From Eutreptiella sp. 'Long Island Sound 2002' (lineage: Eukaryota > Euglenozoa > Euglenophyceae > Eutreptiales > Eutreptiaceae), in contig OZ038384.1 in NCBI GenBank assembly GCA_964036045.1, forward strand, positions 40,340,844 to 40,404,843: a stretch of 64,000 bases of DNA, written 5' to 3'. Position 1 is the stretch's first letter. Each line of letters starts with the position of its first letter. Position numbers and translations under genes: made by a program. The notes below the pieces were generated by a model that was not told the origin of the DNA, made no database searches, and saw only the letters and a program-made list of their open reading frames with translations. Shown piece after piece: positions 21,188 to 30,347 of this stretch.

Positions 21188-24100
21188 ACCGCGCCCGGCG
21201 CATCCAACCAGACCCCACCGACCTACTCACAGCCATGCGCACGGCCGCCGTCGCCTGCGGCTTCCAGCAACACCCCCACACAGACGACGACCAACCACCC
21301 ACGGCCCTGGGGAACATGCTCCATGACCTCTGGCATGCGAAACAACAACTGGCGACCCTCCTCCACACCGACACCCCCCAAACCCGCCGCCAGATACACC
21401 ACTGCAGGACACACATAGCCCAAATCAGGGCGGACCTGCAGCGGTGGCACATCCACAGGCAACAGCGCATCGCCCAGGAACACGAACGGTATGCGCAACA
21501 CGAACTCCCCTACAAGGCCATCCGCCACCTCAACGACGCCATGACCGATACCGGCCACCGCACCATCACCACGGTCCGGCAGGAGGGCGGCTCCCTCACC
21601 AACGACCCAGCCACAGTGCTCCAAGCCACCCAAGACAGCTTCCTCCGGCAACACACCCCCACCCAAGACACACTGGACCCGGACACCCAGGCCAAAATCG
21701 ACCGCCTCCCTCGGGTCTTCAACCACGCCCAGAGGAGGCACCTGGAAAAACGCCCCTTCACCATCCACGAAGTCCGGAAGGCCATCCACAGTCTCCGGCA
21801 ACACAAAACCCCAGGCTACGACGGCCTCCCTGCAGAGGCATACTACCACCTCCCCGCCCACCTCCTCCGCGTCCTCGCCCACCGCCTCTGGGACATCGTC
21901 ACGGGGCGGACCCCCCTGCCACCAGACTGGGCAAACGTTGTCCGCCCCCTCTACAAAAAAGGGGACTGGGCGAACCCGGACAACTGGCGCCCCATAGTCT
22001 GTGCGGTCACGGAGGTCAAAATCGTCTGGACCATCCTCCTGCGCCGCATCCGCCCCCACCTGGACCCCCACATACCAGCGAGCCTCTTGGGGGCCATCCC
22101 AGGCCGCTCCCCACACGAGGCCATCCTCCTCCAGGACACCATCGCGGACATGGACCCGGTGGACCTCATCATCGCCTCCCTCGACGTCAAGGGAGCCTTC
22201 CCGAACACCCCCTGGCTCCTTCTAGAAGCGGTGTGGAAACGCCTAGGCCTCCCCTTCTACAACTTCACCTCCGACTACATCCGCACCCGCAAATACACGG
22301 TCCGCACAGGAGCAGGCCTCACCCCCTTCCTGGAGCCAGGCAGCGGGGTCCCCCAAGGGGGAGCAGAGGGCCCCTTCCTGTACCTTCTAGTGACGCTCCC
22401 CCTGGCCCTCGCAATCGAGCAGGATTACCCGGCCTACGCACCCTACTGCCTCCTCTCCCCCCTGGTCGGCTTCGCGGACGACACCAACCTCACCGTCGCG
22501 CACACCCCACACGACCCCCATGCCCCGGACCCCGGACCAACGGTCACCCAACAGGCCAACGACTTACTGGACGTGACCGTCTCCTACCTCTCCCACAACA
22601 ACCTCATCGTCCACCCCACAAAGTCAGTGGCCATGATCAAGGGGTCTGCCACACCTCCCACCCTGGGGCCACAAGGGCCCCCCATGCAAGTCGTGACGAC
22701 CACCACCCACCTGGGGGTAGTCCAGGCCGCCAACCCTGAGGACGCCACCCTCCCTCCCAAGTTGCAGTCACACCTCACCCATCTCCCCAGATATGCGTCC
22801 CCGACCACCAAGGCCCTCTCCCTGTCCCACCAGAGCCTGGCGTACTACCTCACCGGGGTCTTGAACGCCTCCATAGGCTTCCAAGCACTCCACCTAACAC
22901 ACCCCACCACCGCCCTCCAGCCGGCCACACGCGCCGTGACCAAGGCATGGGCAGCACACGGGGGCTGGCCCACCTCCATACCCACCCGCGCCATCCGAGC
23001 GGCATGGCCCCACTATGGAGACGCCATAGGGGACGAGGTGAAAGCGGCCTATACCAGACACACCGCCCTCCTCCTTCACCGCATGACCCACAACCACTCA
23101 CCGGAGGTCCGCGAGGTCACCGCCATCCGCCTCCAAGCCGCACAACGGGCCCGCAACACATGCCCGCGCTGGGTACTCCACCAGACGGGCATGCCCACCA
23201 ACATGAACACCCGCCTGTGGAACCACCTGCAGCTTCTGCTCCCATCCCCAAACCACGCCATACTCACCAACCACACGTGCCCAGAGAAAGGGCCACTGGC
23301 GGTCCTCTGCGGAGACCTCCACCACCACCCCAAGGGCACCATCCACACCATAGACCTTGTCGGGGCCTCCATCACCGTAGTATACGTCACCCTCGCCCAA
23401 ATGCGGGTCCTGCACCACAGCGGGGCACACCACACCCCCTTTCTACAGCTACCCGAATGGCCACAATACCGCCTCTTCCACCACTACCTCACACAGACGG
23501 CACGAACAGCGGGACACACTCTACCGGGCAGCAAAGACATGCGCAAAGCCTACCGAGAATTCACAAGACAACACCCGCGACCCATCCCAGAGACACCGCC
23601 CTACGCACCCACCGGATCGAAACACGAACCCGTCCCCCCAGTAACGGGCCCAGTCCCACCACTAACCCTACTACTGGCCCCGAATGAAGCCAAACCCACG
23701 CAGACCACCGTCATCCACCACGGGGCAAAATGGCGCATACCGAAACACCACATGACCGCCCGAGACCTACCAAAGGTCCCCCAAGATTCCCAGAGCATGC
23801 CACGCACATGTTGGGCCTGTGACCCCGAGGCACCAACCGCACCATGGCCCGTGCTACACCTCATAGCACGCCACCACACCCACCCCACGACCCACCTACC
23901 ACCACAGGCCTACGCATGGATAGCCCCATGGTTCCACCGCACCGACACTAACCCCACGGTAGCATGGAACCCCGACCACGCGCCCAAATGGCTCTTCACC
24001 ACTACACCCACATGGCCCCGCCCCGACCCGGCAGGGGTCGCCATCCGTTACAGCATGTACGAACCAGGCAGAACGGGCAAACACGAACACCCCTACTATC

Positions 24101-25662
24101 CACTCCACCACTCCTGCCACACACCGGAGCACCGAACACAAACCCTCACATGCCACGACCTAAACCCCGACACAGCCTACATCCTCCACTACATCTACTC
24201 CTACCTCACACAAGGACAGCCGGAGCAGGGACTCATAGCCCTGTCCCCCCAAGCAAAGCACATCATCTCCAAAGGAATAGGGGTGTACGCCACCCCCATC
24301 CTACAGCCCACAACCCCAGTAGCCCACCTCGCCACGGGCCTTACCATATACGCCTACCTGCCCATGAACCCATGCCGCCTCCCACAACCATCACCGGCGG
24401 ACCGGCTCTTCTTCACCGACGCCTCAGGCGAATCCGCCCTCACGCCCATCACCGGGGGGGCCACCCTGCAACTAACCCACACCGGGGAACACTACCACAT
24501 GGACCACCACACGGGCCACACCACCTATGGGGCCTCTTCCCACGGGGAGCTAGGGGCCATGGCCGACGCCATCACCGAGGTCGCGGCCCACCTACCCGCC
24601 CACTCCCCGCACATCGTCCGGGTCTGGTTCGTGGTAGACGCCACTGTCGACACGCACCTGCTCCTCCGCATAGCAAGGCAACCACTTCACAAAGCAACCG
24701 CGACGAGCCTCGGCACCCAGGCACTGCTACTCTGGAAAGCCCTACGCAGCCTTCCCCCCTACGTCCAACTCCACATCGTGAAACAAGAGTCCCACAGGCA
24801 CCAATACGGAAATGGTAAGGTCGACAACCAGGCAGTACACCAGCGCACAACACACCTACCAGCCCTCCAGATCCCTGACCTCGGCCGCAACCACACACAC
24901 CTCCAACACGTGCCCCCTGTACCCGAGCCCCATCAGACCCCGGACTGGGTACCAGAGGACGCCCCCTATTCCTCCCACGACAGAGCGTACCACTACCCCA
25001 ACCCCGTCCAACATCTAGCCCGCGTCCTCGGCGACGCAGACAGCCGGGCGCACATCCAGGAGCTCCAGGACAGACTGCAAGTCCCCCTCTACCACTCAGC
25101 GCTCCGCCCAGCAAACGTCCCAGCCCACCTCCAGAAACGACGCATCCAGCTCCTCAGGGAGCAACTGCCTTTCCTCACCAGGGTCGCCAGATGGCTCGCC
25201 CGCAAGCACATCCACGTCCCCGACGAACACACCCGTTGCCCATGCGACCACACCACCCCGGAGGACTGGGAACACTTCAAGAAATGCCCCCTCCATACGG
25301 ACAGGGACACCCTAGTGGGCTGGTCCCCGGCGGAAACCCTGCGGCAACACGAAGGATGGCCAGCCCACAGCCACGCACACCAGGCCACCGAACACCTCTT
25401 CCGGGACCCCCTGATCAAAGAAGCCACCATGAGAGGGGCAGTGACACAGGCCCTGCACCGACACCTCACCAAACACACGGAAAGCCCCATGGAAGCAGCA
25501 GCACACCTCCAGCTAGAAGCGGTCCGCAGAGCAGCAGCCCAAATGGTACACCGCAAGCACCTCCTGCTAACACACGCGGAACAACTCACCGACCCCACCG
25601 CCAGGGAACACATGCAGCGTCTCATCCATTACCATGCCGTGCATGACCCAGACGTCCACTAA
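21136..25662 (+). CDS. GL reverse transcriptase, RNase H and zinc finger
   Basis: A 1508-residue ORF. The RT spans about residues 200-500. It has the KTPGYDGLPAE segment, YKKGDWANPDNWRPI, IIASLDVKGAF (motif A Asp near residue 350), VPQGGAEGP, and GFADDTN (motif C, residues 445-449). RNase H follows at about residues 1090-1235: FFTDASG, SSHGELGAMADA, FVVDATVD and NGKVDNQ give the Asp/Glu/Asp/Asp set. A C-terminal zinc finger, CPCDHTTPEDWEHFKKC (residues 1368-1384), is the form usual at the end of LINE ORF2 proteins. The RT-to-RNase H distance (about 590 residues) is long. The ATG at 21136 overlaps the APE ORF, and the stop overlaps the next ORF by 29 bases. All catalytic residues are intact. 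Confidence 0.93.
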   Translation: MPPLHDKHAWSQYHRAIDRARRIQPDPTDLLTAMRTAAVACGFQQHPHTDDDQPPTALGNMLHDLWHAKQQLATLLHTDTPQTRRQIHHCRTHIAQIRADLQRWHIHRQQRIAQEHERYAQHELPYKAIRHLNDAMTDTGHRTITTVRQEGGSLTNDPATVLQATQDSFLRQHTPTQDTLDPDTQAKIDRLPRVFNHAQRRHLEKRPFTIHEVRKAIHSLRQHKTPGYDGLPAEAYYHLPAHLLRVLAHRLWDIVTGRTPLPPDWANVVRPLYKKGDWANPDNWRPIVCAVTEVKIVWTILLRRIRPHLDPHIPASLLGAIPGRSPHEAILLQDTIADMDPVDLIIASLDVKGAFPNTPWLLLEAVWKRLGLPFYNFTSDYIRTRKYTVRTGAGLTPFLEPGSGVPQGGAEGPFLYLLVTLPLALAIEQDYPAYAPYCLLSPLVGFADDTNLTVAHTPHDPHAPDPGPTVTQQANDLLDVTVSYLSHNNLIVHPTKSVAMIKGSATPPTLGPQGPPMQVVTTTTHLGVVQAANPEDATLPPKLQSHLTHLPRYASPTTKALSLSHQSLAYYLTGVLNASIGFQALHLTHPTTALQPATRAVTKAWAAHGGWPTSIPTRAIRAAWPHYGDAIGDEVKAAYTRHTALLLHRMTHNHSPEVREVTAIRLQAAQRARNTCPRWVLHQTGMPTNMNTRLWNHLQLLLPSPNHAILTNHTCPEKGPLAVLCGDLHHHPKGTIHTIDLVGASITVVYVTLAQMRVLHHSGAHHTPFLQLPEWPQYRLFHHYLTQTARTAGHTLPGSKDMRKAYREFTRQHPRPIPETPPYAPTGSKHEPVPPVTGPVPPLTLLLAPNEAKPTQTTVIHHGAKWRIPKHHMTARDLPKVPQDSQSMPRTCWACDPEAPTAPWPVLHLIARHHTHPTTHLPPQAYAWIAPWFHRTDTNPTVAWNPDHAPKWLFTTTPTWPRPDPAGVAIRYSMYEPGRTGKHEHPYYPLHHSCHTPEHRTQTLTCHDLNPDTAYILHYIYSYLTQGQPEQGLIALSPQAKHIISKGIGVYATPILQPTTPVAHLATGLTIYAYLPMNPCRLPQPSPADRLFFTDASGESALTPITGGATLQLTHTGEHYHMDHHTGHTTYGASSHGELGAMADAITEVAAHLPAHSPHIVRVWFVVDATVDTHLLLRIARQPLHKATATSLGTQALLLWKALRSLPPYVQLHIVKQESHRHQYGNGKVDNQAVHQRTTHLPALQIPDLGRNHTHLQHVPPVPEPHQTPDWVPEDAPYSSHDRAYHYPNPVQHLARVLGDADSRAHIQELQDRLQVPLYHSALRPANVPAHLQKRRIQLLREQLPFLTRVARWLARKHIHVPDEHTRCPCDHTTPEDWEHFKKCPLHTDRDTLVGWSPAETLRQHEGWPAHSHAHQATEHLFRDPLIKEATMRGAVTQALHRHLTKHTESPMEAAAHLQLEAVRRAAAQMVHRKHLLLTHAEQLTDPTAREHMQRLIHYHAVHDPDVH

Positions 25663-26980
25663 CCCGCTCCGCGCCCCGCACGCGCCCCCCGTCTCCATCC
25701 ACAGGTCTCCAAGGCACCACCACAGCGCCCCGAGACCCGTCTCGCACCCAAGAAGCCACCCGGCACCGCCCAGTCCGGCCGAACCCAGCCAGGGCCAACC
25801 ATCCATCGACGTAGACGCGCAAGACCCCGGCAGCCCATCCAGCCCACCCCCCCCGGACCCGGGACACCCTCCCCTCACACCGGCCACCATCCGCGACCCC
25901 GACCTCCTCCGAGCGACCCTCCAAGACAGGGCCCCGACCACCCCCCTGGGCTGGTACCGCCTACAAGAGGACTGGACCAAGCTCACCGTCAAAGCCCTCC
26001 GGGACCTGACCACCCCAGGCAGCGGCCTCCACGAGACCATAGTAGACCTCGTGCTCTGGCGAGCCCGCAAACACACCCAGGGCCAGCCCATCTGGATCCC
26101 CCCCATCGAGTGGGGCCAGGCCCTGACGCACGACACCGGCAGCAACGTCACGCGTCGAGGGACCGTACGCCTACGGCGGGCCCAAGCGGAGACGGACCAC
26201 CCAGCGGACCCGAACCACCCGGAGCAGTGGGAACAGGCCACCGCGCCCAACCGCGACACCGCCCTCCGCGCCGCCGGCCTCCGCACCCCGGACGACGACC
26301 TCCCCCCCCCACCTACAGACAGTGACCACCCCCCGCCGGAGGTCTGGGTTACAGTCCTCGAGCGCGGCCACTACTACGTGATAGCCGCTATGGCTACGTC
26401 CCACGGCCCGCAATGGATCATCCAGGGGACAGACACCATGTTCGCCCCGGAGACCGCCCCACCAGGGGCAGTGGGGGACCCCACCACCCAGCACAGGATC
26501 CTCAGGGGTCTCCTCCAGCCAGGGGACACGCCCCCAGCCCGCGCCCTGGCCCAAATCACCTCAGGGAAGGCGGGCTACCACCTGGGATTGTCCATGCTCT
26601 GCCTAACCCACTGGATCCAGCGCCACTGGCCACCCACGGGGACCGTGCCCTGGGTTTGGGCCATCCCCACCGCCCACACACAAGTCGAAGCAGGCCCGGA
26701 CACACGACCAAACCCCCCCCCCAGGCCGCAGCAGTCCCTCACCTGCGGGTACCACGCCATCCACAGGGTCCTCAACCGCGCGGGTCTTAGCCCAAAGCTA
26801 GCATGCCCCCTTCCCACCACTGACCAAGAGGTCCACCAGATACGAACGCTCGTCTGCGAAATCCTTGCCGCGGCAGCAGAAGACGGCAAGCTTCTCCTCC
26901 AAACCGCCCGGCCTACAACTGCCCACGCAAGCGCGCAGCAAGCGGACACATACACCGGCGCAGCACAACCCCCCACATAA
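25634..26980 (+). CDS. GL Ulp1/C48-like cysteine protease (putative)
   Basis: A 448-residue ORF whose ATG lies 29 bases before the RT stop, an arrangement suited to termination-reinitiation. The N-terminal third is Pro-rich. The C-terminal half has, in order, GHYYVIAAM (His 246), IIQGTDTMF (Asp 267), PQQS (Gln 366-367) and LTCGYHAIHRVL (Cys 371). This is the His-Asp-Gln-Cys order of Ulp1/SENP (family C48) proteases, with Gln about five residues before Cys. That family cleaves ubiquitin-like modifiers or polyproteins. Cysteine proteases are known in a few LINE groups such as Dualen/RandI of green algae. The call rests on motif order alone; an unrelated fold is possible. It ends at a TAA, and the next ORF follows in the same frame after three codons. 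Confidence 0.6.
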   Translation: MPCMTQTSTNPLRAPHAPPVSIHRSPRHHHSAPRPVSHPRSHPAPPSPAEPSQGQPSIDVDAQDPGSPSSPPPPDPGHPPLTPATIRDPDLLRATLQDRAPTTPLGWYRLQEDWTKLTVKALRDLTTPGSGLHETIVDLVLWRARKHTQGQPIWIPPIEWGQALTHDTGSNVTRRGTVRLRRAQAETDHPADPNHPEQWEQATAPNRDTALRAAGLRTPDDDLPPPPTDSDHPPPEVWVTVLERGHYYVIAAMATSHGPQWIIQGTDTMFAPETAPPGAVGDPTTQHRILRGLLQPGDTPPARALAQITSGKAGYHLGLSMLCLTHWIQRHWPPTGTVPWVWAIPTAHTQVEAGPDTRPNPPPRPQQSLTCGYHAIHRVLNRAGLSPKLACPLPTTDQEVHQIRTLVCEILAAAAEDGKLLLQTARPTTAHASAQQADTYTGAAQPPT

Positions 26981-26989
26981 TCCCCGCCC

Positions 26990-29737
26990 ATGCCCCCCCC
27001 CTCTCGCTGCTCAACCGGAGACCCACACACGCCCACTATCGCGCGCACCCCCGGGCCCCGCGACACGGGCCTCCCCCACCCGCCCGAACACCAGCACACG
27101 CCCGCCACACACCCACCCACCGGCCACCCTTCACCGCCCCCCACACTCGACAACCCACACACACCCGCCAAGGGGAGCCCCACGCCCCGCGGCACGCCCA
27201 CCCCACCCAGTGGCCCGCCCACGCCCCCCACACACACCCCAGAGGACCCAGGCCCACCCCCCCCGGCCCCTGAATGCAGCCCACGCGAACTGTTCCCCCC
27301 CGCTGACACAAACCCACACGACCTCGCACATTGCAGGACCCGGGCCCAGCCGAGCCCAGAAAGAGAAGGCCGCAGCCCCGCGCCTCCCTCCCCCGCCGCA
27401 GCCGACCAGATCGGCCCGCCGGGCCGCCAGGTCACGACCGGGCCCCCCCAGCCGCCCGCCCCCAACCTACAACCCGGGGACATGCCCTCCATCCTCCCCG
27501 CCGTGGCCGCGGCAGAAGCCGCCGCCCGCAAGCCCGCCCGCATCACAGCCCAACCCGCGTCCACCACCTCCTCCTCGTCCTCAGCCTCGTCCACCTCCTC
27601 CACCTCATCCTCCGACCCCCCCCTCCCCGCCAAACTCATCCTCAAGGCCACGGCGAAAGCCAAAGCCGCGGCCGCACGCACCAACCCCCCAACCCCCACA
27701 CAGGCGACTCAGGCACCCCGGCAACCCACCGGGACGACCCCCGACCCGGCATCGACGCCCTCACACCTCCGGACAGAGGTACTCCTCAACCTGGAACCGG
27801 ACCCCAACCCCAAACCCGACCCCAAACCCAAACCGGACCCCAACCCCAAACCCAACCCCAAACCCAAGCCGGCGCCCACGCGACCACACACAACACCGCA
27901 TACGCAACGACACAAAACCACCCGATACCACCCCCGCCCAGACCCTCGCCCAAGCCAGGACCCCCCACCCACCACGACCCGCGCCCCCCTCCCGCCGGCA
28001 CCCACCACCACCGCGGAGACGGCCACCCAGCACGACCCCCTCCAAACCCTCGTCAAAATCCCCGTCATCAAACGCCCCGTCATCCATCCCCCACAAACCA
28101 CCACCACCGCCGGCCAAACCGACCCAGGGACGTGGGACCCCTCAACCATCGTCACCGTCAAGCCCGCCCCCCAACCCTTCCTCCATGCCCACCACATAGT
28201 GCAGCCCCGAGGACTGCCCACGATGCCCAACCCCCCACCCCCACAAGGGGGACCGGAAAACCCACAAGGACTCCATGGGCCATACCCGCAACACCAACCC
28301 CACCACTACACACACCACCACCACCAGCGGCCCCACCACCACCACTACCAACACCACCCCCACCACTACCACTGCCCACCGCCCTACCCCACCGGGCCGC
28401 AACCCCCCGTACACCAACAGCACCAGCGGACGGGATGGCAGCCGCCGAACGCCCCGCTCGCATACCCACCCCCCCCGTACCAGCCACCACCCCCGTACCA
28501 GCCGTACCCCCGAGGCCACCATTCGATGGCCGAGGGGGCCCCATGGACGACGGGGGATCTCCCCCCCCAACCAGCACCGCGTGACGCCCCGTACCCCCCC
28601 GGCCACCACCCGATGGCCGAAGGGGCCCCAAGGACGACGGGGGACCTCCCCCCCCAAGCGGCGCCGCGCGAGCCCCCCCAGAGGCCGCCGACGCTTCCGG
28701 ACTGGCCCGACTCGAGCGACGAGGGCCGGTCCCGCAAGCGACGGCGCTCCCGCTCCCCCCCCGCACGGCACACTCGCCCACGGCGCCCACACTCCCACCG
28801 CGCCTCAACCACCCACTCGCGCCGCTCCCGCTCCCCCAGGTACCACCACGACCCCCAGGGACCCCGCTCCCGTCGCTCCCGCTCCCCCGGGCTCCACCAC
28901 GAGCGCCACCGCCGCCCCATGTCCCCCTCCCCCTCCCCCCACCGGCCACCCAGCCCCCGCCACCACCACTCCCGCTCCCCCCGACGCAGCCAGGCACGCC
29001 GCCACCGCCCCACGTCCACCTCCCCCTCCCCCCACACGCCCCGCCGGGCTCCCCGTTCCCCCCGCCACCCGTACCCATCCACCACCCCCAGCCCCCGCCA
29101 CCACCACTCCCGCTCCCCCGGACGCCACCGAGCGCGCCACCGCCGCCCCATGTCCACCTCCCCCTCCCGCTCCCCCCTCCGCCCGTACCCGTCCTCCACC
29201 CCCAGCCCCCGCCGCCGCCGCTCCCGCTCCCCCGGGCACCGCCACCCCCGCCACCACCGCAGGTCCACATCTTCCCCCCGCCGCTCCAGGACCCCAGGCA
29301 CGGACCCCTCCCCCCCCCGGGCCCCCGCCTACCTCGCCTGGTGGTCTCCCTCCGCTCTGCAGGAGCTCCGCCGCTGGGTGAAATGGGCCGGGGGAGCGGG
29401 AAGACACAGAGGGGTACACACGGTGCATACCTTCGAGGAGGTGCGCACCCGCACCCCCGCAGACCCCAATGAGGCCGCCCCGGAGGCCATCATGCCGCAA
29501 GCGGCATGGGAGGCCCTCCTCCGCGATGCGGTCCAGGGCCTCCGCCCCCCCTACACCCCCCAAGCCCTCCGCCGGTGGCTCCAGGCCACCCACCCCCAAG
29601 CCTGGGCCACCGGCGCCCCCTCCCCACCCCGCCCCTCCCACCACCACCACACCAGGAAGGGGCAGGACAAGGGCAAGGGAAGGGCAAGGGACACCAAGGA
29701 CCACACAGGCAAGAGGGCACGGAAGGACCCCAAGTGA
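26990..29737 (+). CDS. GL Pro- and Arg/Ser-rich (SR-like) protein
   Basis: A 915-residue ORF in the same frame as the protease ORF, 9 bases past its TAA. Sections in order: Pro/Thr/His linker (1-190); a Ser run and Ala/Lys patch near 195-235; an alternating (D/N)PKP(D/N)PKPK repeat near 265-295; His-rich tract near 435-470; a 2-copy repeat of about 27 residues with (S/P)MAEGAP near 505-565; an extended Arg/Ser-dipeptide domain near 580-775 (RSRSP, SRRSRSP, HSRSP repeats); a compact, Trp-containing C-terminal domain near 780-890; and a Lys-rich tail. RS domains are hallmarks of splicing factors and bind RNA or nuclear speckle proteins. A retroelement-borne SR-like protein could aid nuclear RNA handling; this is inference. 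Confidence 0.65.
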   Translation: MPPPSRCSTGDPHTPTIARTPGPRDTGLPHPPEHQHTPATHPPTGHPSPPPTLDNPHTPAKGSPTPRGTPTPPSGPPTPPTHTPEDPGPPPPAPECSPRELFPPADTNPHDLAHCRTRAQPSPEREGRSPAPPSPAAADQIGPPGRQVTTGPPQPPAPNLQPGDMPSILPAVAAAEAAARKPARITAQPASTTSSSSSASSTSSTSSSDPPLPAKLILKATAKAKAAAARTNPPTPTQATQAPRQPTGTTPDPASTPSHLRTEVLLNLEPDPNPKPDPKPKPDPNPKPNPKPKPAPTRPHTTPHTQRHKTTRYHPRPDPRPSQDPPPTTTRAPLPPAPTTTAETATQHDPLQTLVKIPVIKRPVIHPPQTTTTAGQTDPGTWDPSTIVTVKPAPQPFLHAHHIVQPRGLPTMPNPPPPQGGPENPQGLHGPYPQHQPHHYTHHHHQRPHHHHYQHHPHHYHCPPPYPTGPQPPVHQQHQRTGWQPPNAPLAYPPPPYQPPPPYQPYPRGHHSMAEGAPWTTGDLPPQPAPRDAPYPPGHHPMAEGAPRTTGDLPPQAAPREPPQRPPTLPDWPDSSDEGRSRKRRRSRSPPARHTRPRRPHSHRASTTHSRRSRSPRYHHDPQGPRSRRSRSPGLHHERHRRPMSPSPSPHRPPSPRHHHSRSPRRSQARRHRPTSTSPSPHTPRRAPRSPRHPYPSTTPSPRHHHSRSPGRHRARHRRPMSTSPSRSPLRPYPSSTPSPRRRRSRSPGHRHPRHHRRSTSSPRRSRTPGTDPSPPRAPAYLAWWSPSALQELRRWVKWAGGAGRHRGVHTVHTFEEVRTRTPADPNEAAPEAIMPQAAWEALLRDAVQGLRPPYTPQALRRWLQATHPQAWATGAPSPPRPSHHHHTRKGQDKGKGRARDTKDHTGKRARKDPK

Positions 29738-29931
29738 GGGCAGGCACACGCAGGGACAGGGCGCCGGAAGCGGCACCACATGGGGTCAGGACACCACCCA
29801 AGAACCAGGAAGGAACGGGAACGGGGACCAAGACACGGAGGAAAAGGGCACCACGACAGCCCCAGAGGACACGAGACCAAGGCACAGGCCCCCAGGGAGG
29901 GCAACCCCACGGACCGTCACGCGACCACACC
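29738..29931 (+). other. Spacer between SR-like ORF and small ORF
   Basis: Purine-rich (GGAACGGG, GGACCAAGACACGG) sequence with no recognisable motif. A plus-strand frame runs through it into the small ORF but gives a low-complexity Arg/Gly/Thr reading. Confidence 0.35.
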
Positions 29932-30347
29932 ATGGGCTATAAGGGCCGGGCTGCGCTACCGTCGCGGTTTGACGCAGAGTATTGCTACGGGGGCTTGATC
30001 TCGGCTGGTCTCACGTCCGTGAGGGCGTCCGTCACCAACCTGTTGCGTCCAGTGGAGGAATGGCACTGCGGCGGCGCACCGATCCCGTCCATGATGAATA
30101 TCGAGCATCGCAAGGGGAAGCGAAACGCTGTGATCGATCGCGAAGGCTTTGGGGCTGCTGGACGGTGCCCCCCTTCAACGCCATCTCCGAGCGCCGTGAA
30201 GACTGGAAGTACCAAGGATACTACCGATGCCCCGGACCCCAGCAGTCCAGCACCGGAGATATGGACATCCCCCTGACCCTACAGTGTGAGCTCATCCCTA
30301 CCGGCGGCACCGACCCGGACCCTGCCAGCGCAGCCGAGCTACAGTGA
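29932..30347 (+). pseudogene. Small frameshifted ORF in GL 3' region, unknown
   Basis: From the ATG at 29932 one frame gives sensible text (GYKGRAALPSRFDAEYCYGG, then LLRPVEEWHCGGAPIPSMMN) until about 30165. The sensible reading then moves to the neighbouring frame (PFNAISERREDWKYQGYY, CELIPTGGTDPDP) and ends at TGA 30345-30347. The switch falls on a C6 run near 30168-30174. Codon use is less C-biased than in the other GL ORFs and T is more frequent, so this may be a captured host exon or a separate gene. I recognise no family. A structured RNA is the main alternative. Confidence 0.45.
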
